DNA from: Bacillus sp. SD088
GTDB lineage: Bacteria; Bacillota; Bacilli; Bacillales; Bacillaceae_C
Reading direction: 5' to 3'
Length of the DNA: 34,595 nt
Assembly (NCBI RefSeq): GCF_017355205.1
Contig: NZ_JADIJK010000038.1
Span: 1-34,595 of the forward strand
This document shows positions 6,671 through 15,401 of the stretch, piece after piece (position 1 is the stretch's first letter; each line of letters opens with the position of its first letter). A program made the position numbers and the translations under genes. The notes under the pieces are model-generated. The model searched no databases. It was not told the origin of the DNA and saw nothing but the letters and a program-made list of their open reading frames with translations.

Positions 6671-6696
6671 AAAAACAGGGCCAATTACTCGCCCTG
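6671..6696 (-). terminator. Intrinsic terminator of the ysnA transcript
   Basis: On the minus strand CAGGGC-GAGTAATTG-GCCCTG is followed by TTTTTAC. It lies 38 bases past the ysnA stop and separates ysnA from the sulfatase, so the sulfatase is an independent unit. Confidence 0.85.
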
Positions 6697-6733
6697 CTTT
6701 ACCTCATCCCTTATGCTTTCAAATCCTTAGATC

Positions 6734-7339
6734 TTACTTTCTTATAAAGAGATTCTCCATAATTGGTTCTAAATTCCTTAAAGCTCCTGATCTATGACTT
6801 ATTTGATTTTTTTCTTCACTTGTCAATTCCGCCATTGATTTTCCGGCAGTTATTGCAAAAAATACTGGATCATAACCAAAGCCATTCATACCGTGTCTTT
6901 CAGTTAAAATCTTGCCTTCACATTTTCCTGAGACAAATACTGTTTCTTCTCCAGGAATGGCCAAGGCAAGTGCACAATAAAAACGCGCTGTTCTTTTATT
7001 ATCAGGAACATCCTTCATTTCATAAAGCAATTTATCAATATTTGCTTCATCATTCTTCTCTTCCCCTGCATATCTTGCTGAATAAATGCCAGGCGCACCG
7101 TCTAATTCGTCGACAATCAATCCCGAGTCATCCGCTAAGACCATTTCATTTAATTCCTTGGATAAGGTTTCTGCTTTGATCCTTGCATTTTCTTCAAAGG
7201 TATTACCTGTCTCTTCGATATCGGGATGATTCTCAACATCCAATAACGTACGTACCTCTATTCCATATCGGGAAAAAAGTGTTTCAAACTCAGCTGCTTT
7301 CCCTCTGTTTTTGGTCGCAATCATTACTTTTTTCATCAT
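6734..7339 (-). CDS. ysnA: XTP/dITP diphosphatase (non-canonical purine NTP pyrophosphatase)
   Basis: This 201-residue Ham1/RdgB-family house-cleaning enzyme hydrolyses ITP, XTP and dITP to monophosphates and so keeps damaged purines out of nucleic acids. Visible family blocks are [13 protein letters not shown] at the N-terminus, [43 protein letters not shown] and GFGYDPVF. The length is normal. Its ATG overlaps the rph stop as ATGA (7336-7339), which implies translational coupling. A terminator follows. Confidence 0.95.
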   Translation of the reverse strand: MMKKVMIATKNRGKAAEFETLFSRYGIEVRTLLDVENHPDIEETGNTFEENARIKAETLSKELNEMVLADDSGLIVDELDGAPGIYSARYAGEEKNDEANIDKLLYEMKDVPDNKRTARFYCALALAIPGEETVFVSGKCEGKILTERHGMNGFGYDPVFFAITAGKSMAELTSEEKNQISHRSGALRNLEPIMENLFIRK

Positions 7340-8094
7340 GACTGTTTTTTCACGACTTGATCGATCAAAGTCGCCACCTCACCAAGAGCTGTTCGCTGTA
7401 ATTCCATCAGTTGTTGAATTCCTTGTGACGCAGCATCTAGCATTTCTTGAAGCTGAGTTGCCGAAAATGTTGCCTCTTCTCCTGTTCCTTGCAATTCAAC
7501 AAACTCCCCATTTCCAATCATGACAACATTCATGTCTACTTGTGCTTGACTATCCTCTTGATAGTCTAAATCTAAGATGACTTCACCAGTCTTACTTATT
7601 CCAACACTCGTTGCAGCAAGAAAGTCTTTAAGTGGAAAGGTTGTCCATTTTTTCCCTAGAGATAGTTTGTGCAGGGCCATCGCAACCGCGACAAAAGCGC
7701 CCGTAATTGAAGCCGTTCTCGTTCCACCATCAGCTTGAATAACATCACAGTCAACCCAAATGGTTCTTTCTCCAATCACATCTAAATCAACAACCGCGCG
7801 AAGAGAACGACCAATTAAACGTTGAATTTCCATCGTTCTTCCCGATATCTTCCCTTTCGAAGATTCGCGAATATTTCTCGTTTCCGTAGCACGTGGCAGC
7901 ATTGCATATTCCGCTGTGATCCAGCCTTTTCCTGTTCCTCTAAGGAAAGGAGGAACACGATCTTCTATACTTGCTGCACAGATGACCTTTGTATTTCCAA
8001 CTGTTATTAATACGGACCCTTCAGGATGCTTTAAATACTGGTTTTCAATATGTACAGTTCGTAAACCCAATGTTTCTCTATCTTGAGAGCGCAA
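7336..8094 (-). CDS. rph: Ribonuclease PH
   Basis: The 252-residue phosphate-dependent 3'-5' exoribonuclease trims tRNA 3' ends. [45 protein letters not shown], the phosphate-site region [20 protein letters not shown], the strictly conserved [19 protein letters not shown] and [20 protein letters not shown] are all present. The start is TTG at 8094, with AAGGAGG nine bases upstream; the nearby ATG is out of frame. It is coupled to ysnA by a 4-base overlap. Confidence 0.96.
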   Translation of the reverse strand: MRSQDRETLGLRTVHIENQYLKHPEGSVLITVGNTKVICAASIEDRVPPFLRGTGKGWITAEYAMLPRATETRNIRESSKGKISGRTMEIQRLIGRSLRAVVDLDVIGERTIWVDCDVIQADGGTRTASITGAFVAVAMALHKLSLGKKWTTFPLKDFLAATSVGISKTGEVILDLDYQEDSQAQVDMNVVMIGNGEFVELQGTGEEATFSATQLQEMLDAASQGIQQLMELQRTALGEVATLIDQVVKKQS

Positions 8095-8123
8095 CAGTCC
8101 ATTCCTCCTTAAAACTATAATCA

Positions 8124-8163
8124 GCTAAAATAATACAAGAGGCCGCATCATATCAGCCTCTTG
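8124..8163 (-). terminator. Hairpin between gerM and rph, probable terminator
   Basis: CAAGAGGC and GCCTCTTG (8136-8143, 8156-8163) form an 8-bp stem with a 12-base loop. Minus-strand reading continues TATTATTTTAGC. It lies 34 bases past the gerM stop, so it likely reduces read-through into rph. Confidence 0.6.
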
Positions 8164-8197
8164 ATTATTTATTATATAGTATATCAAATTTCCCTAT

Positions 8198-9256
8198 TTA
8201 AAAACTACCTACGTTTACTTTTTCCGGACGGCTCACTGGAGCGGTTAGAGACTCCCCTTCTTCGTTCACAACCTCATCCTTCCCATTTACTTTAATCGAT
8301 ACACCTTTAATATCTTTTTGTTCGGTTAAAGATAGGACGATTGAGCTAAGGGTTGCGTCTGAAATGATATTGCTATCACTATTTTCAAGGATGGATTCAT
8401 TAAAATCGAGAACTACATTTCCATCTTCTACTTTAGGTTCATCAAGCAATTTCACGCCATTGAATAACGCTGTAGATAGTGTTGATTGCAGACCAGGACC
8501 ATCCACTAATTGATTAATAACAGCTGCAATATCATCTTTTTCGGTATTGGATACCCTTTTGGTAACAGGTACATAATAAGGATCTTCCTCAGCTTGTGAT
8601 AAATAATAGACGGTTACAGGTCGCGTATTTGTGATATCCGCAACATCAGAAAACTCTGTATTAATTCCGTCCGCTCTTGTTAGTCCGTTCTCACTAATCG
8701 GTGTTCCACCAACCGGCATTTCTTCAAGCGCATATCCGTTTACCCTTAATTCTACAGAATCAACACTATCGAATTGCGTTAAAGTCCATGTAACCGATTG
8801 GAGAATACTTTGTTCATCTACTTCATTATACTCAGAGAACTCTTCAGAAAAGTCTACTACAGCAACGCCTTTGTCAATATCTACATCCACTTCTGTCCCT
8901 GCCGGAATTACTGTTCGAAATCCATTTGGAATAACTTCTGAAATAGGGCCATCTGTAACGAGATAGGAAAGAACTTGTTTTGCCACACTTTCCGTTTTTG
9001 GCATTGGAATCGATTGAGAAACGACGTAACCATTTTTGTCCACTAAATAAATATCTCTCATTTGCGTATCAGCTGTTTCTTGTGTTGTCTCATCAGTTGT
9101 TGATTCTACATCTTCCCCCTCTTGCATGTGAGTCACTTCTCCTTCTGGTGGATCCATACTCTCTTTATCTTTTCCGAAAAGACCACAGCCGCTTAATGCT
9201 ATACTTGCTGTTAATACACCAGCCAGCGTAAAGGCCATTTTTGCCTTTTTTGACAT
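8198..9256 (-). CDS. gerM: Spore germination lipoprotein GerM
   Basis: The 352-residue lipoprotein carries a lipobox, L-S-G-C24, after a basic, hydrophobic leader, so it should be anchored outside the cytoplasmic membrane. An acidic, Thr/Glu-rich linker (about 28-65) is followed by two copies of the GerMN domain. The first is about residues 80-200 (VDIDKGVAVVDFSEEF, LTQFDSVDSVELRVNG); the second is about 215-345 (VEDGNVVLDFNESIL, LTEQKDIKGVSIKVNG). In B. subtilis GerM is needed for normal sporulation and germination. Its presence indicates a spore former. Confidence 0.93.
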   Translation of the reverse strand: MSKKAKMAFTLAGVLTASIALSGCGLFGKDKESMDPPEGEVTHMQEGEDVESTTDETTQETADTQMRDIYLVDKNGYVVSQSIPMPKTESVAKQVLSYLVTDGPISEVIPNGFRTVIPAGTEVDVDIDKGVAVVDFSEEFSEYNEVDEQSILQSVTWTLTQFDSVDSVELRVNGYALEEMPVGGTPISENGLTRADGINTEFSDVADITNTRPVTVYYLSQAEEDPYYVPVTKRVSNTEKDDIAAVINQLVDGPGLQSTLSTALFNGVKLLDEPKVEDGNVVLDFNESILENSDSNIISDATLSSIVLSLTEQKDIKGVSIKVNGKDEVVNEEGESLTAPVSRPEKVNVGSF

Positions 9257-9472
9257 TTCGTACCCCTCCTAAGACAGTTTGTACTCTATGTATACGAGCT
9301 ATCTTTCAGGAATAGACCGGCTTGTCAAAACTTTTTATAAGAAATGCGGAAGACGGCTGACTAGGAGCGACAAACAAATAACCCTGAACCCGGAGAAGAC
9401 GTACATTTGCTAAACCCTATTGATGAATATCAACCATAATTCAGCGATCTACAGGACAAAATTTTATAAACT
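9257..9472. other. gerM leader region
   Basis: This non-coding gap of about 215 bases lies between the racE terminator and the gerM start. AGGAGGGGT precedes the ATG. gerM must have its own promoter here, but I cannot assign boxes with confidence. Confidence 0.4.
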
Positions 9473-9497
9473 AAAAAAACAGCCCACTAAGAGCTGT
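9473..9497 (-). terminator. Intrinsic terminator of racE
   Basis: Minus strand: ACAGCTC-TTAGT-GGGCTGT is a 7-bp stem with one U-G pair, followed by a run of T. It lies 9 bases past the racE stop. Confidence 0.8.
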
Positions 9498-9506
9498 CTT
9501 TATCTT

Positions 9507-10322
9507 TTAATATAGAAAATCTTGATTTTTAAGATTCACAAATTCAATATGTAACTCAACCGAGTGTAACCAATCTGATGCAATTCGGTAAAAAATAGAT
9601 TGTGAACCTGTTGTAAAAAAGTGATGTTTCGGGGTAGCTGAAGACGGATTAAGCCAACCGTGAAAATCGAGAATGGTACTTACTTCTTGAGCAGTTTCTT
9701 CCCCAGAGCAAATCACATTTACTTCAGGTCCCATTTCCGCTTGGATTAAAGAAGCAAGCAAAGGGTAATGCGTACATCCAAGCACGAGTGTGTCAATACC
9801 TTTTCCTTTTATCGGAATCAATGTCTCTGAGACGACCTTTTTGGCAACATTACTATGATATTCAAAGCTTTCCACAATCGGGACGAATTTAGGGCAAGCG
9901 AGCTGTTCAACATGAATTTGCTGATTAATCATCTTTAATTCATCTACATATGCTTGACTTTTAATCGTCCCAATCGTTCCTAGAATCCCGATCCTACCAT
10001 TCTCTGTCACCTTCAAAGCGGCTCTTGCCCCAGGGGCAATGACACCGACAACTGGAATATTTAGTACTTCGCGTAATTCTTGCAATACTACTGCTGTGGC
10101 AGTATTACAAGCAATGACAAGCATTTTAATATTTCTCTCAACTAAAAAACCGGCCATCTGCAAAGTAAAACGTCTTACTTCCGCTTCTGGTCGTGGGCCG
10201 TAGGGACAACGTGCTGTATCCCCCACATAGTAAATCACTTCATTCGGCATTTGCCGCATAATTTCCTTAGCAACGGTTAAACCGCCAACACCTGAATCGA
10301 TGACACCTATTGCATGTTCCAA
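9507..10322 (-). CDS. racE: Glutamate racemase
   Basis: The 271-residue enzyme makes D-glutamate for peptidoglycan. IGVIDSGVGGLTVAKE (residues 5-20), VGDTARCPYGPR, the first catalytic Cys in A71-C72-N-T, and the second in G182-C183-T-H-Y-P-L-L define the family. The start is TTG at 10322, following AGAGGCGG. Length and motifs are normal. It follows ysmB after a small terminator and precedes gerM, as in B. subtilis. Confidence 0.96.
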   Translation of the reverse strand: MEHAIGVIDSGVGGLTVAKEIMRQMPNEVIYYVGDTARCPYGPRPEAEVRRFTLQMAGFLVERNIKMLVIACNTATAVVLQELREVLNIPVVGVIAPGARAALKVTENGRIGILGTIGTIKSQAYVDELKMINQQIHVEQLACPKFVPIVESFEYHSNVAKKVVSETLIPIKGKGIDTLVLGCTHYPLLASLIQAEMGPEVNVICSGEETAQEVSTILDFHGWLNPSSATPKHHFFTTGSQSIFYRIASDWLHSVELHIEFVNLKNQDFLY

Positions 10323-10370
10323 CTTTTCCGCCTCTTGTCTATCTAGTTGCTCTTTTCGCTAAAACGTAGC

Positions 10371-10399
10371 AAAAAAACATTGCTTGTTCACTTAAGCAA
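10371..10399 (-). terminator. Intrinsic terminator after ysmB
   Basis: Minus strand: TTGCTT-AAGTGAAC-AAGCAA, then TG and seven T. It lies between the ysmB stop and racE start. Confidence 0.65.
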
Positions 10400-10417
10400 C
10401 TATTTCATTTCTATTTT

Positions 10418-10867
10418 TCACTTCATATCTTGATGTAAACGAGCTAAATATCCTTTTAACTGTACAATATCCTCGTCAGAAAAGTCGGTTAAAACTTCTT
10501 GCAGATAATTTTGTCGTCTGCCAATTACCTCTGCAATAATATTTTCTCCCTTTTCCAATAAGTGAATTCTTACAACCCGTCGATCTTTTGGATCCCTGAC
10601 CCGCATGACAAGTTCTTTTTTTTCCATTCTATCAATTAAATCTGTTGTTGTGCTACAGGCTAAATACATTTTATTTGAAAGCTCACCAATCGTCATATCT
10701 CCTTTTTCCACCAGCCACTGTAGTGCAATAAATTGAGGTGGTGTAATGGAGTAATCAGTCAATATCACACGGCCTTTTTGTTTAATAATCCCAGAAATAT
10801 AACGAAGATCTTTTTCTAACTCCGCAATTACTTCTTCATCTCGCCGCAGGAGTTCATTATTCATCAT
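10418..10867 (-). CDS. ysmB: MarR-family transcriptional regulator YsmB
   Basis: The 149-residue winged-helix regulator has an N-terminal dimerisation helix (RRDEEVIAELEKDLRYISGI), then SITPPQFIALQWLVEKGDMT, the recognition region IGELSNKMYLACSTTTDLIDRMEKKELV and the wing VRDPKDRRVVRIHLLEKG. The longer frame to 10933 adds an unlikely Cys-rich leader. The ATG at 10867 has AAGGAG upstream, although the spacing is long (13 bases), so the adjacent second ATG could also be used. It occupies the ysmB position ahead of racE; its ligand and targets are unknown. Confidence 0.88.
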   Translation of the reverse strand: MMNNELLRRDEEVIAELEKDLRYISGIIKQKGRVILTDYSITPPQFIALQWLVEKGDMTIGELSNKMYLACSTTTDLIDRMEKKELVMRVRDPKDRRVVRIHLLEKGENIIAEVIGRRQNYLQEVLTDFSDEDIVQLKGYLARLHQDMK

Positions 10868-10959
10868 AATTGGAAAGCAACTCCTTCCATCCCTTTGTCC
10901 CGAGCCATAGGCAATCAGACAGCAAACCTTCACGAATAAATGAGGATTTACTCTATTGC

Positions 10960-10988
10960 ATTGTCTCTTTTTTTTCGAGAAATATCAA
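10960..10988 (-). promoter_or_regulatory. Sigma-A-like promoter for ysmB
   Basis: TTGATA (10988-10983) and GACAAT (10965-10960) are separated by 17 bases, about 95 bases before the ysmB start. Confidence 0.55.
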
Positions 10989-11106
10989 GATATTTTTTAA
11001 GTTACGCTCCAATAATATGAATATTAATCCCTTTACAAGATTCACCCTGTGAAGACCCCACCCAGCTGTTTCCTTTTGAGCCATCTACTGATGTGCTGAT
11101 TAACGA

Positions 11107-11151
11107 AAAAAATGGCAAATCAGAATATTGTTCACTGATTTGCCATTTTTT
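11107..11151 (-). terminator. Strong terminator of the DUF2264/DUF993 operon
   Basis: The arms AAAAAATGGCAAATCAG and CTGATTTGCCATTTTTT form a perfect 17-bp stem with an 11-base loop, ending in six T on either strand. It lies 11 bases past the DUF2264 stop and isolates the catabolic operon from ysmB. Confidence 0.92.
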
Positions 11152-11162
11152 CCAAGTTATTT

Positions 11163-12305
11163 TTAATGTAAGGCTCGGTCAATCGATATAGTGCCCCCAC
11201 TCCAGACTTTTTTCGAAGTCCAATCTTCCTCTCCTTGCCAAAATGGATCATCTGCTTGTAAGCCAAGTGGGAGAAAAACAGTCGAACATAAATAAAGACT
11301 TCCTGTCGAAATATACCCTTCTCCTAATTCAGGCTGATGTCCGCATAATCCAATCTGCAGCCAGCCCTTATCATCAAATGTACCGCTCGTTTCTATTACC
11401 TTACGGATTACAGCTGTTAGGGCACATCGTACTTGAGTTGGGGAAAGCTCACTTGGAAGCCTTTGCTGCAAAGCCATTTGTGCTAGGTGTTGAAAGGCGC
11501 CAAAACGATAGGCAATCGATCTTCCGATAACCGGAAAAGTACCTTCTGGAGAGATGCTTCTCTCCTGAATGCTAGCAAACCTTTGAGCTCTGTTCATAAT
11601 TTTAACCTTCAGCTGCTGCCAATCCTCCGCTTGCTTACCAATTGTATCAATGATATCAACCAACATTGGCTGAATGACATAGCTATTATAATAGTCGGCA
11701 TGAAATTCGGGTCCATCCCCATACATTCCATCGCCCAAATACCATTGTTCATGCTGTTTCAAAGCATAATCAACACGCATGGGATCCCACTCTTCTCCAA
11801 GCTTATAAAGCGTCACTTCAATCATCGCAGAAAATAACAGCCAGTTGCTGAAAAAAGGTTTACGGGAACGGGTACTCTTCAGGGCTGTCACGATGTTTTT
11901 CTGTATTGCTTGTGGCAGCGATGTAAACAATTGCTGTGGGGCACGTAATATTGCGTGCGCAAGAAACGCTGCATCGACAATCGGTTGATGTCCCTTTGAG
12001 AAATTCATATAGTCTGGCGAGTTTGGATCAGTTGCCGCATCTAATCCTTTTTTTACCAATTCTATATAGTGCTTACGCAACTTACCTTCTTCTCCATCTT
12101 CAGGCCCAGATTCCAACCAAGGGGCGATCCCACAGAGTAATCTTGCGAATGCTTCCAAATGGCTATATTCCTCACGATCGGATAACTTACCCTCAACCGG
12201 CATCTTCTCTTTTAGCTGCCGATCCGCTAACGCCTGAAGTACTGGATTGGCGATTTCATGCATTTTCTGCAGCCAATAACTACGATCAGCATGCGTTTCA
12301 ATCAT
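11163..12305 (-). CDS. DUF2264-domain protein
   Basis: This 380-residue protein resembles the DUF2264 family (Pfam PF10022), often found near polysaccharide-degradation genes. It is mostly helical, with recognisable blocks LEAFARLLCGIAPWLE, MNFSKGHQPIVDAAFLAHAI, NWLLFSAMIEVTLYKLG, the WYLGDGMYGDGPEFHADYYN block near residues 185-210 and a Gly-rich PVIGRSIAYRFGAFQHLAQM. An (alpha/alpha) toroid like those of unsaturated glycoside hydrolases is likely by family analogy; the Asp/His residues in the GDGPEFHADYYN region are plausible active-site residues. There is no signal peptide. The start at 12305 is chosen because GGAGGG lies six bases upstream; the longer frame begins inside a repeat. It is the last gene of the operon. 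Confidence 0.8.
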   Translation of the reverse strand: MIETHADRSYWLQKMHEIANPVLQALADRQLKEKMPVEGKLSDREEYSHLEAFARLLCGIAPWLESGPEDGEEGKLRKHYIELVKKGLDAATDPNSPDYMNFSKGHQPIVDAAFLAHAILRAPQQLFTSLPQAIQKNIVTALKSTRSRKPFFSNWLLFSAMIEVTLYKLGEEWDPMRVDYALKQHEQWYLGDGMYGDGPEFHADYYNSYVIQPMLVDIIDTIGKQAEDWQQLKVKIMNRAQRFASIQERSISPEGTFPVIGRSIAYRFGAFQHLAQMALQQRLPSELSPTQVRCALTAVIRKVIETSGTFDDKGWLQIGLCGHQPELGEGYISTGSLYLCSTVFLPLGLQADDPFWQGEEDWTSKKVWSGGTISIDRALH

Positions 12306-12329
12306 TTTTATCCCTCCGTTCAACTTTTC

Positions 12330-12350
12330 ACCGGACTTTTTGAACATCCT
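12330..12350 (-). repeat. 21-bp repeat, copy 2
   Basis: This is an exact minus-strand copy of 4981-5001. It overlaps the stop codon of the dehydrogenase gene and lies 25 bases before the DUF2264 start. A short arm TTGAAC (minus strand) near the DUF2264 start could pair with its GTTCAA, but the stem is much weaker than at copy 1. Confidence 0.75.
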
Positions 12351-13333
12351 TAAGCCATAATTTTAGACTTCTCCTCTGTCACCAACCACTTTAACTCTTC
12401 CCCATTAAGGTATCGTTTTAATTCCTCTAACATATATGCACCCATCCGCTGGCATTCGGATGACATAGAACCACCAATATGTGGAGTTAAAATCACATTA
12501 TCCATTTCATAAAGAGGAGACCCTGCTATAGGAGGTTCTGGATATGTCACATCTAAGATCGCATAAAGATCCGCACGTTTTTTTAGTATATCGATCATTT
12601 CATTTTCTCGAACAATCGCTCCTCTAGAAGTATTGATAAAGGTTGCATTTTCTTTCATAGATGCAAAATGTTGTCCTGTAATCATTCCCTCAGTCTCTTT
12701 TAGCCACGGTGTATGCATCGAGACAACGTCTGCCTGTTTGAAAACTTCCTCTAAACTACATAATTCAACATTTAATTGGCTAGCTTCTTCCTTTGAAACA
12801 TAGGGGTCATAGGCAATCACTTGTAGATCAAATTGTTGTAATTTTTCTACCATTTTTCTGCCAATCATCCCTAAAGAAATAAGTCCTACAGTAGAACCAT
12901 AGGCTCCAGGAACATTTGACTTTTTACCGTATTTTTTTAGTTTTTTTGTCTCCATTACAAAATGCCATCCACGCTTTAAAGAAAATAATATTTGCGATAG
13001 CGCATATTCCACAACAGGTACACTGTTTGCTGCATAAGCGGTTGTGATTTGAATATCCCGTTTCCAAAACTCCTCTGTTACCATATATTTAATCGATCCC
13101 GCGCCATAAAAGATCGCTTTTAAATTAGGGGCCGCTGCTAAGAAATCCTTATCTAAACGTGGACCACCCCAACCCGAAAAAATAATATCCGCTTTTTCCA
13201 ATAAGACAGGGTTCTCGCGAATCGTCTCCCTTGTTTGCGGTGGAGCATAGATGTCAACATATTGGCTAATTTCTTCATATGTACTACCATAGATCAAATC
13301 AACATCATCTAAAATAAATAATCCTTGTAACAT
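12350..13333 (-). CDS. D-2-hydroxyacid dehydrogenase family protein
   Basis: This 327-residue NAD(P)-dependent oxidoreductase of the D-3-phosphoglycerate/glyoxylate reductase family interconverts a 2-hydroxyacid and a 2-oxoacid. The nucleotide-binding loop is GLISLGMIGRKM followed by an acidic strand end (VIAYDPY), the pattern for NAD. MHTPW, INTSRGAIVRENEMI (with the substrate Arg) and ILTPHIGGS (with the catalytic His) follow. GAGSIKYMV occupies the usual substrate loop. The ribosome binding site before ATG 13333 is weak. Its place between an isomerase and DUF2264 suggests it handles an acid intermediate of the same pathway. Confidence 0.88.
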   Translation of the reverse strand: MLQGLFILDDVDLIYGSTYEEISQYVDIYAPPQTRETIRENPVLLEKADIIFSGWGGPRLDKDFLAAAPNLKAIFYGAGSIKYMVTEEFWKRDIQITTAYAANSVPVVEYALSQILFSLKRGWHFVMETKKLKKYGKKSNVPGAYGSTVGLISLGMIGRKMVEKLQQFDLQVIAYDPYVSKEEASQLNVELCSLEEVFKQADVVSMHTPWLKETEGMITGQHFASMKENATFINTSRGAIVRENEMIDILKKRADLYAILDVTYPEPPIAGSPLYEMDNVILTPHIGGSMSSECQRMGAYMLEELKRYLNGEELKWLVTEEKSKIMA

Positions 13334-13396
13334 TCTATCGCCCGCTTTCTTTTAAATGAGAAATAGAGAGAGGATTCCCCCCCTCACTCCCATATC

Positions 13397-14218
13397 TTAT
13401 ACATATTCCAAATAACGCTCTTTCATCAATGCTAGAACTTCATCCCCTGGCTGATCCCAGATCTTTTGATTAAAAATTTCCACTTCAATAGGGCCCGTAT
13501 ATCCAGCTTCTTCTACTGCTAAACGAATCGGCTTAAAATCAATCACACCGTCTCCCATCATTCCTCTTCCCATTAATAAATCGGGAACCGGGACCAGCCA
13601 ATCAGAAACATGATAGCCTAAAATCCTCCCTTTCGCACGTGAAATTTGTTGAAAAAGGGCAGGGTCCCACCATACATGGAAGACATCTACAATTACGCCT
13701 ACTTCATCTGGGGAATATTTTTCTGCTAGATCATTCGCATGTTCCAACGAAACAATCACAGATCTCTCCGCCGCATACATCGGGTGAAGTGCTTCTATCC
13801 CTAATTTCACTCCGCGCTCCTTGGCATAAGGAACAAGTTGTTCAATTCCCTCGGCAACCATTTTCCGTGCAGAAATTAAATCTTTATCGGGAGCAGGCCC
13901 GCAAACTAATACCAGCACGTCTGCACCTAACTCAGCCGCTTCATCAACAGCCCTGCGGTTATCTTCTATTCTTTTTTGTCTCTCCTCTTTTGTTGCAGCA
14001 GGAAACATTCCACCTCGACAAATACTGGAAACATTGATCCCTGCATCTTGAATAATTCTTTTACTTTGCTTTAACCCGATCTCTTCAATTTTATGACGCC
14101 ATAAAGCAATCCAAGGAACTTCCGCACGTGCACATCCCTCAACTGCTTCTTGCAAACTCCAAGGGTCTGTTGTAATTTGGTTCAAGCTTAATCTTTCAAT
14201 ATTTTGCAATGTGCTCAT
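13397..14218 (-). CDS. Sugar phosphate isomerase/epimerase (AP-endonuclease-2 TIM barrel)
   Basis: This 273-residue protein of the xylose isomerase-like TIM-barrel family would use a divalent metal for isomerisation, epimerisation or dehydration of a sugar or ketosugar. Candidate metal ligands are the Glu in GIEALHP, the Asp/His in VIVDVFHVWWDP, the His in GYHVSDW and the final Glu in IEVEIF. VCGPAPDKD and SICRGGMFPA are other family-like loops. The true start is the ATG at 14218, with TAGGAGGAAG upstream; the longer frame would overlap the previous gene. IolE and 3-ketoglucoside enzymes share this fold, but the substrate here is not known. Confidence 0.85.
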   Translation of the reverse strand: MSTLQNIERLSLNQITTDPWSLQEAVEGCARAEVPWIALWRHKIEEIGLKQSKRIIQDAGINVSSICRGGMFPAATKEERQKRIEDNRRAVDEAAELGADVLVLVCGPAPDKDLISARKMVAEGIEQLVPYAKERGVKLGIEALHPMYAAERSVIVSLEHANDLAEKYSPDEVGVIVDVFHVWWDPALFQQISRAKGRILGYHVSDWLVPVPDLLMGRGMMGDGVIDFKPIRLAVEEAGYTGPIEVEIFNQKIWDQPGDEVLALMKERYLEYV

Positions 14219-14228
14219 ATTCTTCCTC

Positions 14229-15389
14229 CTAAACGATTCCCGATAATTCTGTGACAATCTTCATTCTTTTGACAGCTAGATCTGGGTCAGTTAGTAAACC
14301 CGCTTGGTCTGCTAAGACAAACAGTTCAGATAAATGAAGCAAAGATCTTGAACCTTCTGCTCCGCCAATCATTCGAAAATGAGATTGATGTCCATTTAAA
14401 TAAGCCATAAATACAATGCCCGTCTTATACGCATAAGTCGGCGCTTGGAAAATATGTCTTGATAAAGGAACAGTCTTTTCTAGCAGTTGATGATAGGTTG
14501 GCAAGTCGCCTTCATCCAACGCATGTAAAGCTGCAGAAGCGGCTGGGGCAATCGCATCAAAAATGCCTAGTAATGCATCACTATGGCCGAATTCATCTCC
14601 TTGAATAAGGCGAGCATAGTTGAAATCATCCCCCGTGTACATTCGGACTCCTTCCGGAAGCTTACGTCTCATCGTGATTTCCTTTTCTTCATCTAATAAA
14701 GAGATTTTAATGCCATCTACCTTATCAGCGTTCGCTTTGATAATGTCCAAAACGACATCCATAGCTTGGTCTATATCCGAATGGCCCCAATAGCCAGCCA
14801 AAGCAGGATCAAACATATCTCCCAACCAGTGGAGAATAACAGGTTGAGAAACGCTTTTTAAAATATGTGAATACACTCGTTCATAGTCTTCCGGCCCTTT
14901 AGCACAGGAGGCAAGCGCACGACTTGCCATCAAGATGATTTGTCCCCCGGCAGATTCAACAAATTCACATTGTTCCACATAGGCCTGTATGCAATCATCT
15001 ACTGTCACCGTTTTCCCAGGTAATAAATGATCCGTACCTGCCCCACAAGCAATAAGCCCATTGACCGCTTTTGCTTCTGCAACCGATCGTAATATTAGCT
15101 CTTTCGCCATTTCCCAGTTGAGCCCCATTCCTCTTTGGGCTGTATCCATAGCTTCCGCAACACCTAATCCAAGTGACCAAAGATGATGTCGATAGGCTAG
15201 GGTTCCTTCCCAATCGATTTGCGCATTGTTCAATGGATCCGTATTGGCAAACGGATCACAAACCACATGTGCTGCCGAAAAAGCTATTCTACTTTGGAAC
15301 GGCTTATCGGGAATGACAAAGGATGAAGCCCTAGCTGGTTCATATATATATAAAGTACCATCAGCTTTCGGTAATTGTAATGAAACCAT
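14229..15389 (-). CDS. DUF993 family, dihydrodipicolinate-synthase/aldolase-like protein
   Basis: This 386-residue TIM-barrel protein looks like DUF993 (Pfam PF06187), a branch near the DHDPS/N-acetylneuraminate lyase class I aldolases. RIAFSAAHVVCDP opens the barrel, LIACGAGTDHLLPG stands where a GTTGE-like loop is expected, VILHWLGDMFDPALAGYWG follows, and VDGIKISLLD contains Lys228, the likely Schiff-base residue. The C-terminal third is helical. A carbon-carbon bond cleavage (retro-aldol) step is inferred from the fold. AAAGGGGG precedes the ATG. It sits 12 bases after the Gfo/Idh gene and 11 before the isomerase, so it is tightly operonic. Confidence 0.85.
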   Translation of the reverse strand: MVSLQLPKADGTLYIYEPARASSFVIPDKPFQSRIAFSAAHVVCDPFANTDPLNNAQIDWEGTLAYRHHLWSLGLGVAEAMDTAQRGMGLNWEMAKELILRSVAEAKAVNGLIACGAGTDHLLPGKTVTVDDCIQAYVEQCEFVESAGGQIILMASRALASCAKGPEDYERVYSHILKSVSQPVILHWLGDMFDPALAGYWGHSDIDQAMDVVLDIIKANADKVDGIKISLLDEEKEITMRRKLPEGVRMYTGDDFNYARLIQGDEFGHSDALLGIFDAIAPAASAALHALDEGDLPTYHQLLEKTVPLSRHIFQAPTYAYKTGIVFMAYLNGHQSHFRMIGGAEGSRSLLHLSELFVLADQAGLLTDPDLAVKRMKIVTELSGIV

Positions 15390-15401
15390 TTATATCCCCC
15401 T

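Noticed and set aside
6763-7179. 138-codon plus-strand frame.
   Set aside because: It is antisense to ysnA and has no start signals.
11487-12343. Two plus-strand frames of 116 and 135 codons.
   Set aside because: Both are antisense to the DUF2264 gene and show no domain pattern.
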